Counted from the stretch's first letter, positions 15,483 through 26,688 are shown. The stretch: DNA of 64,000 bases from Tribonema minus (GCA_017506865.1 JAFCMP010000401.1:124001-188000), one strand, 5' to 3'. Numbers and translations: made by a program. The notes: generated by a model not told the origin, from the sequence alone.

Positions 15483-16999
15483 AGAGGCCCCTGCTGTTGG
15501 TACGTTTGGTGCGCACAAATGAAGGTTGGATCTCTTTACTGAGCCTTCAAGATGGGTGCTTGTCACTTGCTGCTGTCGTTCTGCTGTTGTTGCTGCTGTG
15601 CGCGAGGAACCGTTGCTGTGTAACCGTAAGAGCGGATAAACACCGGTCGGAAGCCGGCATTACCGGTCATTCCGGTCAATCCCGGTCCATTCCGGTCCAT
15701 GCCACGCAGCCTAACCGGTATACCAGTATTGCATCCCGATACCGGTGCATTCCCGAACACCATCATCCCGATACCGAACAGGGGGACCGGGACCCAACCC
15801 TAACAGAGGTACAGTAGTGGCACGGAAACCAGCGCAGGCTGGTTTCTGTGTGGGGGGAGGCAGACGGGACGATACGCAGGTTGCTGCCTCTCACCATATA
15901 ATCCAAGTGCCCGCAGCCGCGCAGCCGTGTTTCACCAACGGCCAATGTAGGTGCTCAGAGGTCACCATGGCGTCTCTGCGCAAGGTGCGCTTTTGGCCTG
16001 GGCGCCTACGCCAGATACTGTTCTCAGGCGCTGCTCTGCGCTGTGCTTCCGTCACACAAGCGCCCTTGCAGTTGGCCTGCGTCGCGCACCTTCTGCATTG
16101 TCACCGGGGCTCGCTTGTGTTGCGGAGGCTCAGCGCTGGCAGCGGCTGGGCCTTTTTTCCTTCGCGATCGGTCTCCACCTTGTTGCGGTGCGAAGGCTTG
16201 GCGACAGGCCTTTCAGGCTCGTTGCCGTACTAAGCGAGACCTCAAGACTCTCGTGGGCGCTCTGTTGCGAGTGAGCACCAGCTTTCCGCCGTACATTCAG
16301 CGGGACGCGCCATCTTAGCAAGGTACTTCGTGTATGCGCCTGCTGCACTTTCTACCAGGCTCCTCAAGGCCGAAAAAATGTAGGCAGCAGCAGCAGCATT
16401 GCAGCCCACAGTGCCATCATGTTGCGCGCCCATGAATGAGCTTTTATGTCATCATGTGATGCCGATCTGCATGGCGTGTAAGCAACTCCATTGCGGAGCA
16501 ATGCGACTCATCGATCTGACGCTGTTGCTGCCGGCGGCCCTCGTATGCTCATCATGATGCTGGCAATTCAATGAAGTGAAGATGATCACATCCATGCATT
16601 GTTTACCACGTCATTTGCACCTGCGCACTTGCTTCCTTCTTATAGGACCTCGCTGCCTTGCCTCTCCCCCCCTCCGCCCTCTCCGCCCGCACCTGCCCCC
16701 CCCCCCCCCCCGCCCGCCCCCCCCCAACCCCCTGCGCAGGGCAGCGAGAATGCGCACACACTTCAAGCAACGAGCCAGCATCGAGAGCACCAGCGCCGCT
16801 GGGCATCAGCGATACGGTCTGGTCACCGGTCTCCATGCTCACCACCGCCGCCTTCGAATGCCATGCAGACACTCGCCTCTCTGCACCACGCCAGAAACGT
16901 CTCCACCAGGTCGCCCCCGCCTGCGCCCCCCTCCCCCGCCCCCCCCCTACCCCCCGCAGCAGCCCCCCCAGCCCCCGCACCACAGGGCGTCAGCAACGC

Positions 17000-17530
17000 A
17001 CTGCATGCACATTTTGCTGCAAACTGACTGTAATTCAATGGCGCACCTACGGCTGCCATGACACATGCACTCAGAATGCCCTGTGTGGGCTTGGTGAGAG
17101 CACCGTGGCGTGCGTTTTCTGAAATGTAGCGCCTCGTAACCCGTTTCAAACGACTGTTTCTACTCTTTGTGGCAGTGGTCAAACTCATCAGCAAAGTGGT
17201 CATCTCTAGGACACCACAGATCACCCCACGTCGTTCCGCTGCACTTGCTAGAGCTGCTGTCAGCACAAACTGGTGGGACCGCACAAGGCGGCAACAACGC
17301 ACTTCACCCACGTTCTCTGCGCATGACCGTGGTGCGATGGCACACCTACTCGAAGTATGCCTGCTCTTGCATGTGCCCTGATTATAGCCGGTGTGAATTT
17401 CGAGAGAGCACTGTGGCGTGCATTGTCTGACATGTAGCACACCAGAACCCATTCCGAACGACTGTTTCAAATCTTTGTGGCAGCTGGGAAATTCATCACC
17501 AAAGTGGTCATCACTAGCATACCGCAGATC
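17000..17530. repeat. Imperfect tandem duplication in the 3' flank of SET/MYND gene A
   Basis: The segment at about 17040-17230 recurs at about 17340-17540. Both contain a gagagcac-gtggcgtgc motif, then cgactgtttc, ctttgtggcag, aaagtggtcat and a cgtc-ttccgctgc end. The 3' flank of gene A was therefore itself duplicated with a period near 300 bp. Confidence 0.7.
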
Positions 17531-17533
17531 AGT

Positions 17534-19351
17534 CTACGTCATTCCGCTGCCGCCACTGCCGCTGCCGCTGTCGCTTCCGTTCCTGCCGACCTTTGCCGCC
17601 AGCATGCTGTACACCGCCTTGTGGCATTTCTTCCAGTGCTGCAGCTGGCAGTCACGGCTGCAGTACGCCACAAGCCTGCACCCGCCGCACTTCAGCAGTG
17701 CCGCCGTCCCCGCTGCCGCCGCCGCCACCGCCGCCACCTCCGCCGCCGGCGCCGCCGCCGCCGCCGCTGCGGCGCTGCCGCTGCTGCCGCTGCTGCCGCT
17801 GCCGCTGTGCTTTCCCGCGTCGCGGCGGCTTGGATGCATGCACATAGCGCACCGCAGCGGCGCCGCATCCGCGCAGCGCGGCAGTGGCAGGCCCAGCAGT
17901 GCGGCAGCGGCGAGCACGGCATCGTTGCTCGCACCGTATGCGCACGCCAGCAGCGGCACGTAGCGCGCCAGCCGTGCGATTTCAGTGGCGCTGTTCTCCT
18001 CTTGCCTCTGCGCTTGGATGAATGCGGCGGGATCGCGCAGCCTGACTATGATGCTCAGCACGGTGTTCGCAAGCTCGAGCTCGCCGACGGCGACGGGGTG
18101 CACGCGCGCGCACCGCACGGCGCCGCGGCGCCGTGCGCAGCCCGCCGCCGCGCACTCCCCGAGCCCCAGCCGCAGCAGGTTGAACGCGGCAGCGTCGGCC
18201 AGCTGTTCATCTGCGACCGCAGCCATGCCAGGCCAGTCGCCGCGGTACTTGGTATTGAGGTGCGACATGGTGCTCTGCAGCGTCGCCAAAGTGGACGCCG
18301 CGACGTACACGATGCGGTGCGTGCCGCAGAGCTCCGTGCGCGCGCGCGCCATGAGCTGGCGCAGCTCCGACATCTCCCGCACACAACCATCGCGCACCGA
18401 CGCCGCGGACAGCAGTCTGGGGTCAGCGAGCGCGCGCGCGCGCGCCTCCATGCGCGCCGCCTCCGCCAGCTGCGCAGCCAGCGCCGCACGCTCCGGTGCG
18501 GCACCGCACGCGTCGCAGCGCCACGCCGCGTCCTCCAGCCTGGGCAGTTCGCGCTCGTGCGGCAGCGGCGGCGTGAATGTCGGCATGACCACGCCGTTGG
18601 CGCAGCGCGCGCACGCGACGCCGCGCGTGGCGTCCGGCGCCGCGCACCGCGCGCACGCGCAGACGAAGTCCTTGGTGCGCGCCAGCCTCTCCAAGCGCTC
18701 CAGCGTTGGCGCCGCGCTGCTGTCCGCGTAGGCGACGGTGTTGAGGTCGCCGGCGGCAATGGGCTGCGCCGCGTAGTAGCTCATGCCTCCGTAGGGGTTC
18801 TGCGTCGTAACGGCGCAGTTGAGAACGCACGCATGCACGGCCCTCGAGGCCAGGCAGAAGACAGCGGCGCCTGCCATCTCAGGCTGCCCGGGGGGCAGTC
18901 GCGCCTGCTGCTGCTTCAGTATCGCCTCCTGCCAGGGCAGGTTTGCCATGCGTTGTCCATTGAATTCAGCTATGCTCAAGAGTTCAAAAGCCAAGGGCCA
19001 CGCAGCATCCGGGGCCTGCCCATGCGAGCTGCTGGATCTCAGCCAGATCGCAGCTACGCGGCGGGCGAGGGCCTCAAGCTCCCCCACGCGCCGCTCGCAG
19101 CTGGTAAAGTGGGCTGGCTCGCCGAGCTTGAGCCTGTGCAGGTCCAAAATCTGCTGCTGCTCCTCTGCTGACGTCTCCATGAAGGTATCAAAGTGGGAAT
19201 TAGGCAGTTCGTCAAAGTAAAAAAGCAGAGGCGCCTCGCGCAGCACCAAGTCGCCAGGAGAGAAGGCTCTGGTTGCTTGCAGTACACGGCCCATGCCCTG
19301 CCTAGTTGTGACCACGACGCCGCTGGTGTACTCCATAATTGAGTTGCTCAC
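17534..19351 (-). CDS. SET-domain protein with C-terminal MYND zinc finger, gene A
   Basis: One uninterrupted exon, 605 residues. The SET half (about residues 6-215) has GMGRVLQATRAFSPGDLVLR at the start and YYAAQPIAAGDLNTVAY near the end. A Cys cluster follows (CACARC, CARC, CDACG, about 240-300), resembling a post-SET region. The last 60 residues hold a MYND finger (CGGCRLVAYCSRDC and QHWKKCHK); its first Cys pair (CAMC) is separated from it by a long Ser/Gly/Ala insert. In known SMYD proteins the MYND finger interrupts SET, so a C-terminal finger is unusual. The NHSCxPN motif that lines the cofactor pocket is changed to VHACVLN, so methyltransferase activity is doubtful. Lysine methylation of proteins is the family role. 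Related genes lie at 20.8-22.6 and 30.9-32.6 kb. Confidence 0.85.
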   Translation of the reverse strand: MSNSIMEYTSGVVVTTRQGMGRVLQATRAFSPGDLVLREAPLLFYFDELPNSHFDTFMETSAEEQQQILDLHRLKLGEPAHFTSCERRVGELEALARRVAAIWLRSSSSHGQAPDAAWPLAFELLSIAEFNGQRMANLPWQEAILKQQQARLPPGQPEMAGAAVFCLASRAVHACVLNCAVTTQNPYGGMSYYAAQPIAAGDLNTVAYADSSAAPTLERLERLARTKDFVCACARCAAPDATRGVACARCANGVVMPTFTPPLPHERELPRLEDAAWRCDACGAAPERAALAAQLAEAARMEARARALADPRLLSAASVRDGCVREMSELRQLMARARTELCGTHRIVYVAASTLATLQSTMSHLNTKYRGDWPGMAAVADEQLADAAAFNLLRLGLGECAAAGCARRRGAVRCARVHPVAVGELELANTVLSIIVRLRDPAAFIQAQRQEENSATEIARLARYVPLLACAYGASNDAVLAAAALLGLPLPRCADAAPLRCAMCMHPSRRDAGKHSGSGSSGSSGSAAAAAAAAPAAEVAAVAAAAAGTAALLKCGGCRLVAYCSRDCQLQHWKKCHKAVYSMLAAKVGRNGSDSGSGSGGSGMT

Positions 19352-19686
19352 CGCTGGTCGGACAGTGCGTGCCTTGATGTCCTTGCGTTCGGTGCCCTGA
19401 GCTGACCTTGCAAATGGCCAGCTGGATACCCCAGCTACTGCATCAGGTCCCCGCGGCCCTTGTTGGCTGGTGAGTTGCGCAAAGAGCGACTCAGTGGACA
19501 GGAGGGGTGCGCCCGGAGCTCTGCGTCTCTCAGTTGCAGCTTCCTTTGCTTGCTTGCTTGCTTTGGCTTGGCTTGGCTTGCTCTTTCTCTCTCGAGAGCT
19601 CTTTGGCGTTGATGTTGAATCTGAAGTTTAGCGAAGAACAAAAAAAAAACTTCCTCTAGCTGACACACAAGTCACTGAAGCTGTGC
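19352..19686. promoter_or_regulatory. Upstream region of SET/MYND gene A
   Basis: Non-coding, with repeated ttggcttgc-type motifs near 19547-19585. It presumably holds the promoter of gene A. A related stretch lies upstream of gene B near 22600-22760 (shared agcgata/agcgact and ggcaagagggg-like segments). Confidence 0.35.
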
Positions 19687-20314
19687 ATCATTGCTGTTAG
19701 AGAGACCCAACTAGATAGTGCGCAACATTGTCCTCTGGGGCAGCGCAAACAATACGTTTTGCATGAGTGCAAATTGCAACGAGCATCGCGTTTGAAGCAT
19801 CGCATACCGGTGCGCTTGCAATGGCACACGTTTGCCTCAGAAAATGGCCTCTTCACAAGGGACAGGCATGCATCCACATGCTGGCTGCAGCAGCGCTCAC
19901 TGCAAAATCATGGGAAGCAACGGGAGTAGGTATGGTTCATGACGCATGAACATTGCGTTGTCAACCTGGATCATTACATGGAACAACAGGGAATGATGAC
20001 ATCATTGCTGTTAGAGAGACCCAACTAGATAGTGCGCAACATTGTCCTCTGGGGCAGCGCAAACAATACGTTTTGCATGAGTGCAAATTGCAACGAGCAT
20101 CGCGTTTGAAGCATCGCATACCGGTGCGCTTGCAATGGCACACGTTTGCCTCAGAAAATGGCCTCTTCACAAGGGACAGGCATGCCTCCACATGCTGGCT
20201 GCAGCAGCGCTCACTGCAAAATCATGGGAAGCAACGGGAGTAGGTATGGTTCATGACGCATGAACATTGCGTTGTCAACCTGGATCATTACATGGAACAA
20301 CAGGGAATGATGAC
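19687..20314. repeat. Near-perfect 314-bp direct tandem duplication
   Basis: 19687-20000 and 20001-20314 are identical by eye except one base (catgcatccac versus catgcctccac). The unit sits in the 3' flank of SET/MYND gene B; a much more diverged relative is at about 30215-30380 in the 3' flank of the gene C pseudogene. The near-identity shows a recent event. Confidence 0.93.
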
Positions 20315-20781
20315 ATGGCAACAAACTGTTGCACAGTAGATAGGTGCAAGAAGCGGTGGATGACACAACGGTATGCATTGGACACAGGACCAGCCTTTCC
20401 TTGCGCGCACCCTGATATATCACACCCTCTCGGCTAGCATGGCCGCCGCATGTACTTGGAGCCTGAAGAAAAGCCGTCTCTGCACACCGTGATGGTGACA
20501 GCACACGGAACCGTACGAGGCGGCAACAGGGCAGCATACGCGAACTTTCACGCAAATCATAAACAACTGTGGTGCAATGGCACACCTACGACTGCTCTGG
20601 CATGTGTCCTCAAAACACCCACTGCGGACTTGGCAATACATGCTGCTGTGCCACGAGTTTCCTGAAAAGGGCCACGCCAAATCCTGTCCCGCATCACTTT
20701 TTGAACTCTTTGTGGCAGCTGGCCCAAACTCATTAGCCAAGTTGCAGCGGCACTGTCATCGCCAGACTGTCACAGATCACC

Positions 20782-22599
20782 CTACGTCATTGCGCTGCCG
20801 CCGCTGCCGGTGCTGCCGCCGCGGCTGTGACCGCTATGGTTGCCAGCCTTTGCTGCCAGCACCTTACACACCGCCTTGTGGCATTTCTTCCAGTGCTGCC
20901 GCTGGCAGTCACGGCTGCAGTAGGCCACGAGCCCGCACCCGCCGCACTTCAGCAGCGCCCCTGCCGCCACCACCGCTGCCATCGCCGCCGCCTTCACCGC
21001 CGCTGGTGCGCCGCCGCTGCCGCCGCCGCTGGTGTACGTTTCCGCGCCGCGACGGAGGTAGTGCAGGCACATGGGGCACCGCGGCGGCGGCGCATCCGCG
21101 CAGCGCGGCGGCGGCAGGTCCAGCAGCGCGGCAGCGGCGAGCTCGGCATCGTGGCTCTCGCCGTACGCGCACGCCAGCAGCGGCACGTAGCGCGCCAGCC
21201 GCGCGACGTCAGCGCCGCCGGTCTCCTCCTTCTGTTTGCGGATGTAAGCAGCCGGATCACGCAGCGCGCCTATGATTCGCAGCGCGATGCGCGTGATATC
21301 GAGCTGGCCGGCGGCGACTGGGTGCATGCGCGGGCAGCCAAATACCTGGCCGCGCCGCGCGCAGCCCGCCGCCGCGCACTCCGCGAGCTCCAGCTCCATG
21401 AGAGTCAGCGTGGCGGCATCCTGCAGCTGCGCGGCGCCGTACTCGGCTGCGTGGGGAATGTCGACGATGACGCCCAGGTTCATTCGCGACTGAGACTCCT
21501 GCAGCATCGCCATGCCGCGCATCACGATGTGGACGATGCGGTGCGAGCCGCAGAGCTCCATGCCCGCACGCCACAGGAGGTGGCGCAGCTCCTTCAGCTC
21601 GTCAACGGCAAGTTTGCTGAGCGACTTAATGGGCAGCTGTCTGGGGTCCGCCAGAGTGCTCGCACGCGCCTCCATGCGCGCCGCCTCCGCCAGCTGCGCC
21701 GCCAGCGCCGCGCGCTCCGGCGCGGCCCCGCACGCGTCGCAGCGCCACGCTGCGTCCTCCAGCTTGGGCAGCTCGCGCTCGTGCGGCTGCGGCGGCGTGA
21801 ACATCGGCGTGACCACGCCGTTGGGGCAGCGCGCGCACTTGACGCCGCACATGACATCCGGCCCCGTGCACTTGGCGCACGTGCAGACGGCGTCCCTGAC
21901 ACGCGCGAGCTGCTCCCACCACTCCAGCGTTGCGGTTGGCCGCCCCGCGCCGCTCCTTGGGAGAGCGATGGTGATGAGGTCGCCGGCGGCGATGGGGTGA
22001 GCGGCGTAGTAGCTCATGTAGTTGTAGGGATTCTGAGTGGTCGAGACGCAATTGGGGACGCACGCGGGGACGGCCCTCGAGGCCAGGCGGAAGACTGCGC
22101 CATGTGTTATCTCCTCGTCACTGGCAGGGTACCCGGGGGGCAGCTGTGCCTTCAGCCGCTCGAGGTCGTCCTTCTGCCAGGGCAGGTCTGCCATCCTGCG
22201 GTGATTGAGGTTGGTCACGCTGTGCAGGTCGTAGGCGGTGCGAAACAAATCATCTCGCAGGCGCCGCCCTTGCAAGCCACTGGCATGCATTCGCTCTTCG
22301 GCGACGCAGCGGGCCATGGGCTCGAGCTCTCCCATGCGCCGCTCGCAGCTGGCAAAGTGCGCTGTTTCGCCGAACTGGAGCTTGCGCATGTCTAGGACCT
22401 GCTGCTGCTCCTCTGCTGACATCGTCATGAAGGCGTTGAGGACGGAATGAGGCACTGCGTTGATGTAACACATCAGTGGCTGCTCTCGCAGCACCAAGTC
22501 GCCGGGAGAGAAGGCCCTGGTTGCTTGCAGTACGCGGCCCAAGCCCTGCCTAGTTGTTACGACGACGCCGCTGGTGTACTCCATAGCTGGGCTGCTCAT
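20782..22599 (-). CDS. SET-domain protein with C-terminal MYND zinc finger, gene B
   Basis: Intronless, about 605 residues from the Met aligned with gene A (MSSPAMEYTSG); an upstream in-frame Met at 22653 would add 18 residues not shared with A or C. Same order as A: SET (GLGRVLQATRAFSPGDLVLR ... YYAAHPIAAGDLITIAL), Cys cluster (CTCAKC, CARC, CDACG), a Pro/Arg-rich CPMC pair, a Gly/Ala insert, then the MYND finger (CGGCGLVAYCSRDC, QHWKKCHK). The NHSC motif is degenerated further (VPACVPN), removing the conserved His. Zinc ligands are all present, so a protein-binding role is at least as likely as methylation. Gene A starts downstream in the same orientation, 1.4 kb away. Confidence 0.85.
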   Translation of the reverse strand: MSSPAMEYTSGVVVTTRQGLGRVLQATRAFSPGDLVLREQPLMCYINAVPHSVLNAFMTMSAEEQQQVLDMRKLQFGETAHFASCERRMGELEPMARCVAEERMHASGLQGRRLRDDLFRTAYDLHSVTNLNHRRMADLPWQKDDLERLKAQLPPGYPASDEEITHGAVFRLASRAVPACVPNCVSTTQNPYNYMSYYAAHPIAAGDLITIALPRSGAGRPTATLEWWEQLARVRDAVCTCAKCTGPDVMCGVKCARCPNGVVTPMFTPPQPHERELPKLEDAAWRCDACGAAPERAALAAQLAEAARMEARASTLADPRQLPIKSLSKLAVDELKELRHLLWRAGMELCGSHRIVHIVMRGMAMLQESQSRMNLGVIVDIPHAAEYGAAQLQDAATLTLMELELAECAAAGCARRGQVFGCPRMHPVAAGQLDITRIALRIIGALRDPAAYIRKQKEETGGADVARLARYVPLLACAYGESHDAELAAAALLDLPPPRCADAPPPRCPMCLHYLRRGAETYTSGGGSGGAPAAVKAAAMAAVVAAGALLKCGGCGLVAYCSRDCQRQHWKKCHKAVCKVLAAKAGNHSGHSRGGSTGSGGSAMT

Positions 22600-22653
22600 C
22601 GCCGTTGGACATGCGTGCCTTCGGGTGTCCGTGCCTTGGGTGGTGCCCCTCAT

Positions 22654-24654
22654 GTAGCTGGACCCCAGCTACTGCAGGTGACTGCGGGTGGTTCGCAGCC
22701 CTAGTTTGCTGATGAGGTGCTCAAAGAGCGATAAAATGGGCAAGAGGGGCACGCCCGCGATGCTTTTGCCACTGCTCCAGCGGCAGCAGCTTTGCGTGCG
22801 CTTCTTTCGTTTTGCGGCCTGCGAGTTGAATTTGAAGTTCGCCGCGTCGAACTTCAGAAGTGTAGTTCTCCCGCCGCCCGGGACAGGCCAGAGTAAGCTG
22901 CGCTGAGCATGCTGCCATGAAGCACGCGAGCACGAAACTGATAGTCTACGTGTCTGGGAAGTGTATGATCACTATGACAAGGTACATTTGAGGGTTGCTG
23001 TCAGTGTCAGTGTCAGAAGTTTTCCTTTTGTTTTGAGAAAAACGGTTCAAAACACTCTCAGCATGCATGAAACGCGCCAAGCGTGCCAGCGTTGGGTAAC
23101 ACGCCGTGAACAGAAAACAATCTTGCAGTGGCATGATACCTATGTATATACTCCGAATGTCACTGCGTGATGGCGGCCTTAACATGGGGTACACCACACT
23201 ACAGGGATAGGAACCAAATTGTAGCCTTTCCAGATGAGAAGCAACTTGGCAAACCTTGGAAGAGTGACGACAGATGACTCATCAAAAGCTTGAGACGCTT
23301 TGCACTGTTGAAAAAGGATGCAGAACAAACGCATCATACGGCAATGCCATCATGATATTATCATGAAACTGTGCCCTGCTGATTCTTCCAAATGAGAGCA
23401 TGCTGCTCTGAGACTCTTGCTGAACAGAACGTCCGGTTATATAATTCATCGAAGGCCACACTAGCAGACTCAAAACTTTAACCCATGCTGAGCTCAACAA
23501 CACATTAAGCTCATGTCCACAGCAGCTTCTGCACCAGTGCACTGTGCGCTCCAGATGACCATGCAGCACTCCATTCAATGTTGAACATGCTGTCATCACC
23601 ATCAAGTCAGAGCCCAGATTGTGCTGTACTACTGGTAGGCGTCCGCCCGTCCACAGCCCACCAACAAGGTCTAACATATGATGTGCACCACAAGGGTCCA
23701 CCACCAACAGCGTTGCTGCACCGCTAGCCAGTACCGCCTCCACCGCAACAACCCATGGCCATCACTCAGCCCACCTGAACTGCATTTCACGCCGCATCTG
23801 TCAAAGTCGCCACGTCAGCCATTGCAAGAAAGACCCGTAGCACGTATACATGTGCCTCCTACCATTGGGCAAGACCTGCCAACGGGCATTTTGCCTCATT
23901 TGCCCATGCAAACTTGATGAAACGTTGAGCAGAGATAAACCCTCTGCAGTTGCGCTGGATGCGTACGTTGAATCAGGCCGCTGACTCAGGCCAAATCCTC
24001 CTGCTTCGTCCCGCAAGCACATTCACCCTGGGCAGCACAACAGCTCAAAATACGCGTACTCAAGCAATTCCTGCCAATGAACTCCTGGTGTCACGTCATC
24101 ACACCGTCGAGTGCCATCACCTGCTCTGTGCCGCGGCCCGGTCCGCTCCCAAAAGCCCAAAAAGTGTCAAACTGCTGCTGCTGTCGGAGGTTGTCGCTGC
24201 ACGACTTTAACAGCGTCCTACTCTGCTCCTGAAAGCTGCTGCTGCTCGCACGAGTTACGAATGCCTTTGACTTGCACTGACCCTGACTCAGCAGCAGGAA
24301 GAGTGACAGAATGCTGTCGTACTTGCCAGCGCCAGATGGAGCCCTGCTCTTCCCTCTTCATGTCTGTGCGTGTCTGTCTTCGTGTCTGGGTGTCACTTTT
24401 CTGACTTTGGTTTCCATGTCGCGCCACTGCCGTTTCCATGAGCAGCAGTGCGTGCAAAACGAGTTCTTAAGCAAATACCTTTGCTGCTCCACTACTCGCC
24501 GCGTCATGAACGGTTGCTTTGAACACCGACCACACTTACTTCAAGCGGGGACTTGAACTTCGATAGATGGTAGAAGCCCCAACAAGAACCTAGCACACGC
24601 GAGATGTCTAAGAAAGGCTCCTGGCCTGAATATCCTCGCCAATAAATTACAGCC
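22654..24654. other. Two-kilobase region between SET/MYND gene B and the PPR-SMR gene
   Basis: Lower in GC than its neighbours. It must contain the promoters of gene B (left) and the PPR-SMR gene (right). A 153-residue frame at 23282-23743 on the minus strand has protein-like composition but no motif I can name and no supporting exon neighbours, so I do not call it a gene. Confidence 0.4.
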
Positions 24655-26688
24655 ATGCTGGCGGTGGCGTTGCGTTGGGGGCGCCTGGTGCCTGCCAGGA
24701 TGCCAGGATCTTTGCTGGCACCTGGTGTGGGCAACAAAGTATTACTGGCCTGGATCCACCGGGGCCGAAGCAAGAATACTAAATGCAAGATATCTGCGCT
24801 TGCTGCAAAAGGCAGATGGAGTGAAGTAATGGCTCAAGCAAAATTGATTGGCAGAGAGAATCTCACCAAGCGCCAGGCACATTTTGTGCTAGAGGCAGCC
24901 AAATGGGAACAAAATCCCGACGAAGCCGTGCTCACGCTGAGCACATAAATCGCATGGGATGGGAGATATCAGATGATGAACGGGATCGCCAACGAACCTT
25001 CCACATTGGCGCGCTGGCACGTGCCAATCGAGCAACGGACGCCTGGCACACCTGCCACGAGTACATGCAGGCCGGTTTCCGGCCGGGCGCACGAACCGTG
25101 CAGCAGGTCGTGTGCGCGCTTGCGAGGAAGCGGCATGACAGGATGGTGCTCCGGTTTCTGAAGACTCTCAGGGGCACTGGCTTCAAGCTGGACGTCAAAG
25201 GCTACAACATAGTCTTGAAGGCGTGCAGTATGGCGGATTCGTTAGAAATCGCTGTGGAGCTGTACCACCAGATGGTACACGTGGATGGCACAGAGCCCAA
25301 CGTGCGGACCTACGATTCCCTCCTGAGGTGCTGCCGTCACCATCAGGATTGGCGCGTGGCGCTGCGTGTATTTGCCGAGATGCAGCAGCGAGGCGTAGTT
25401 CCGGACGCGTTGCTCTGGACGAAGCTGCTGGAAACCCTTGCAAAATGCCGGCAGCATGACCTGGTACGTGCACGCTGTGTCCCTAGGGATTGTTTTCTGT
25501 GTGGCGCATGTGTGCTTATTGAAGGCAGCCTGCTCGCCGACTGTCACCCTGCAGAGCAGCGACAAACCAGAAAGTTGCCCCAGTGACTGTGGCTGTTTGG
25601 CCCAGATTGCATCAGCTGACAGGGTTGCGAGGCTTACGCGCACTACTGGCAAACCTTATTTCAGTCGACGTCTCTGACGTGTGGCCTGTGTTTACTGACT
25701 GTGGCATTCCTCTGAGGGGCGTCGATCGGTCTTGGCGGTGGTGCTTACATGCATGTACTGACGCGTCGGGAGGCCCCAAACTCAACGCCGTCGCTGCGTC
25801 GCGCGCAAACGGTGCAGAACAGGTGCTTCGGCGATTCAGCGACATGCAGGCAGCAGGAGCCGTGCCGCCCCTGCGCGCGTACGGGCCCGTCCTCATGGCG
25901 TGCATCATGACCCGCAACGACCCGCGGTTCCGCGAGCTGACGCGCGAGCTCAGCCACGCGGAGTGGGCGTCGGCCACAGAGCTCAGCAATTTTTACTCCA
26001 GGATCGTGGAAGGGTTCGTGGCGACGGGCCAGCTGCACGCCGCCGTGCGCATCCTCGACGGCGTCGCCGCGGCGGGCCGGCTCTCCTCGCGCATCGTGCT
26101 GCCCGTGCTCGTGCACTACGCGCGCGTGCTGCGCGACGTGCCGGCCGTGCGCGGCATCGTGGACGCCATGCGCGTGCGCGGCGCGCGGCTGTTGCTGGCC
26201 GCCTGGGACATGGCGATCGACACGGCGTGGAGGGCCGGCGACAAGCGCACGGCGTACAGTGGTACGCCGAGGCTTGCGCTGGGAGCACCTTGAACCCGTA
26301 CCGGCTGGCGCGGCCGGGCGTCGAGCCCGGGCGCCCGATGTGGACCACGGAAACGCCGGCGGTAGCGGCGGCGGCGGCGGCGGCGGCGCCGGGGCCCGAG
26401 GAGCGCGCAGGCGCCCCGCGCGTGACCATCATGGACTTCCACTACCACAGCGCCGGCACTGCGGCCGTGGCAGTTACGCTGCAGCTGCGCAACATGCGCG
26501 CGCAGCGGCAGCAGGGCGGCGCCGCCGCCGCCGCTGGGCACGTGCTGTACCTGATCACAGGGCTGGGCCACCTCAGAGGCAAGCACAAGGGCAAAGTGAG
26601 AGCTGCTGTCACGGCGCAGCTGGAGCGGGCCGAGTTGAAGTACTCCGCCGTTCCCGGTAACGCCGGCGTCCTTAAGGTCGTGTATTGA
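24655..26688 (+). CDS. PPR protein with C-terminal SMR domain (organelle RNA factor), two apparent frameshifts
   Basis: The gene starts MLAVALRWGRLVPARMPG, a basic, hydrophobic leader suitable for mitochondrion or plastid. PPR units follow: DVKGYNIVLKACSMADSLE, EPNVRTYDSLLRCC, WRVALRVFAEMQQRGVVPD and, after an intron at 25464-25822 (GTACGT...AACAG), LRRFSDMQAAGAVPPLRAYG. The C-terminus is an SMR domain (VTIMDFHYHSAGTAAVAV; ITGLGHLRGKHKGKVRAAV; NAGVLKVVY), with FHYH where the canonical motif is LDLH. PPR arrays read single-stranded RNA; SMR domains in PPR-SMR proteins can bind or cut RNA. The frame must shift once near 24905-24950 and again near 26260-26285, with good similarity on both sides. 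These are sequencing errors, unseen micro-introns or early pseudogenisation. Confidence 0.82.

Larger units (their letters stand above)
14480..15810. mobile_element. Internally deleted hAT-family DNA transposon
   Basis: The element spans 14488-15802 (1,315 bp). Its ends are inverted repeats, TAGGGTTGGGTCCCGG on the left and its reverse complement on the right. It is flanked by a perfect 8-bp target-site duplication, ACAGAGGT, at 14480-14487 and 15803-15810; an 8-bp duplication is the hAT signature. Subterminal regions carry many short ccggt/accgg motifs (14500-14580 and 15640-15790), as in hAT transposase-binding regions. Inside is a transposase remnant. Element length is far below an autonomous hAT (usually 2.5-5 kb), so it is non-autonomous. 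The corresponding site in copy B (27.7-29.4 kb) lacks it. Confidence 0.93.
13534..17530. repeat. Copy A of a large duplicated flank of the SET/MYND genes
   Basis: From atcagtcctggagtccaaca at about 13534 to the 3' end of SET/MYND gene A, this block is alignable by eye with 27746-30880. Shared landmarks are the accagaagcagcct segment (13630; 27863), the gacgggacgatacgc segment (15868; 28580), the ccttcgcgatcggtctccac segment (16160; 29069) and a C-rich tract (16670-16730; 29571-29614). Copy A is longer because an hAT element is inserted. The reading frames are not conserved between copies, so I treat it as non-coding. Confidence 0.75.

Noticed and set aside
16576..17122. Several overlapping Pro-rich frames
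   Set aside because: Produced by a C-rich tract that is also present, without conserved frame, in the duplicate block at 29.6 kb.
17477..19171. Long plus-strand frame of 564 codons opposite SET/MYND gene A
   Set aside because: Shadow of a GC-rich coding exon; Arg/Ala/His-rich composition and no motif, while the minus strand has SET and MYND motifs.
20827..22395. Plus-strand frame of 522 codons opposite SET/MYND gene B
   Set aside because: Same antisense shadow effect; composition is artefactual.
23282..23743. 153-codon minus-strand frame with protein-like composition
   Set aside because: No recognised motif, no splice partners, no duplicate; kept only as a remark on the region.
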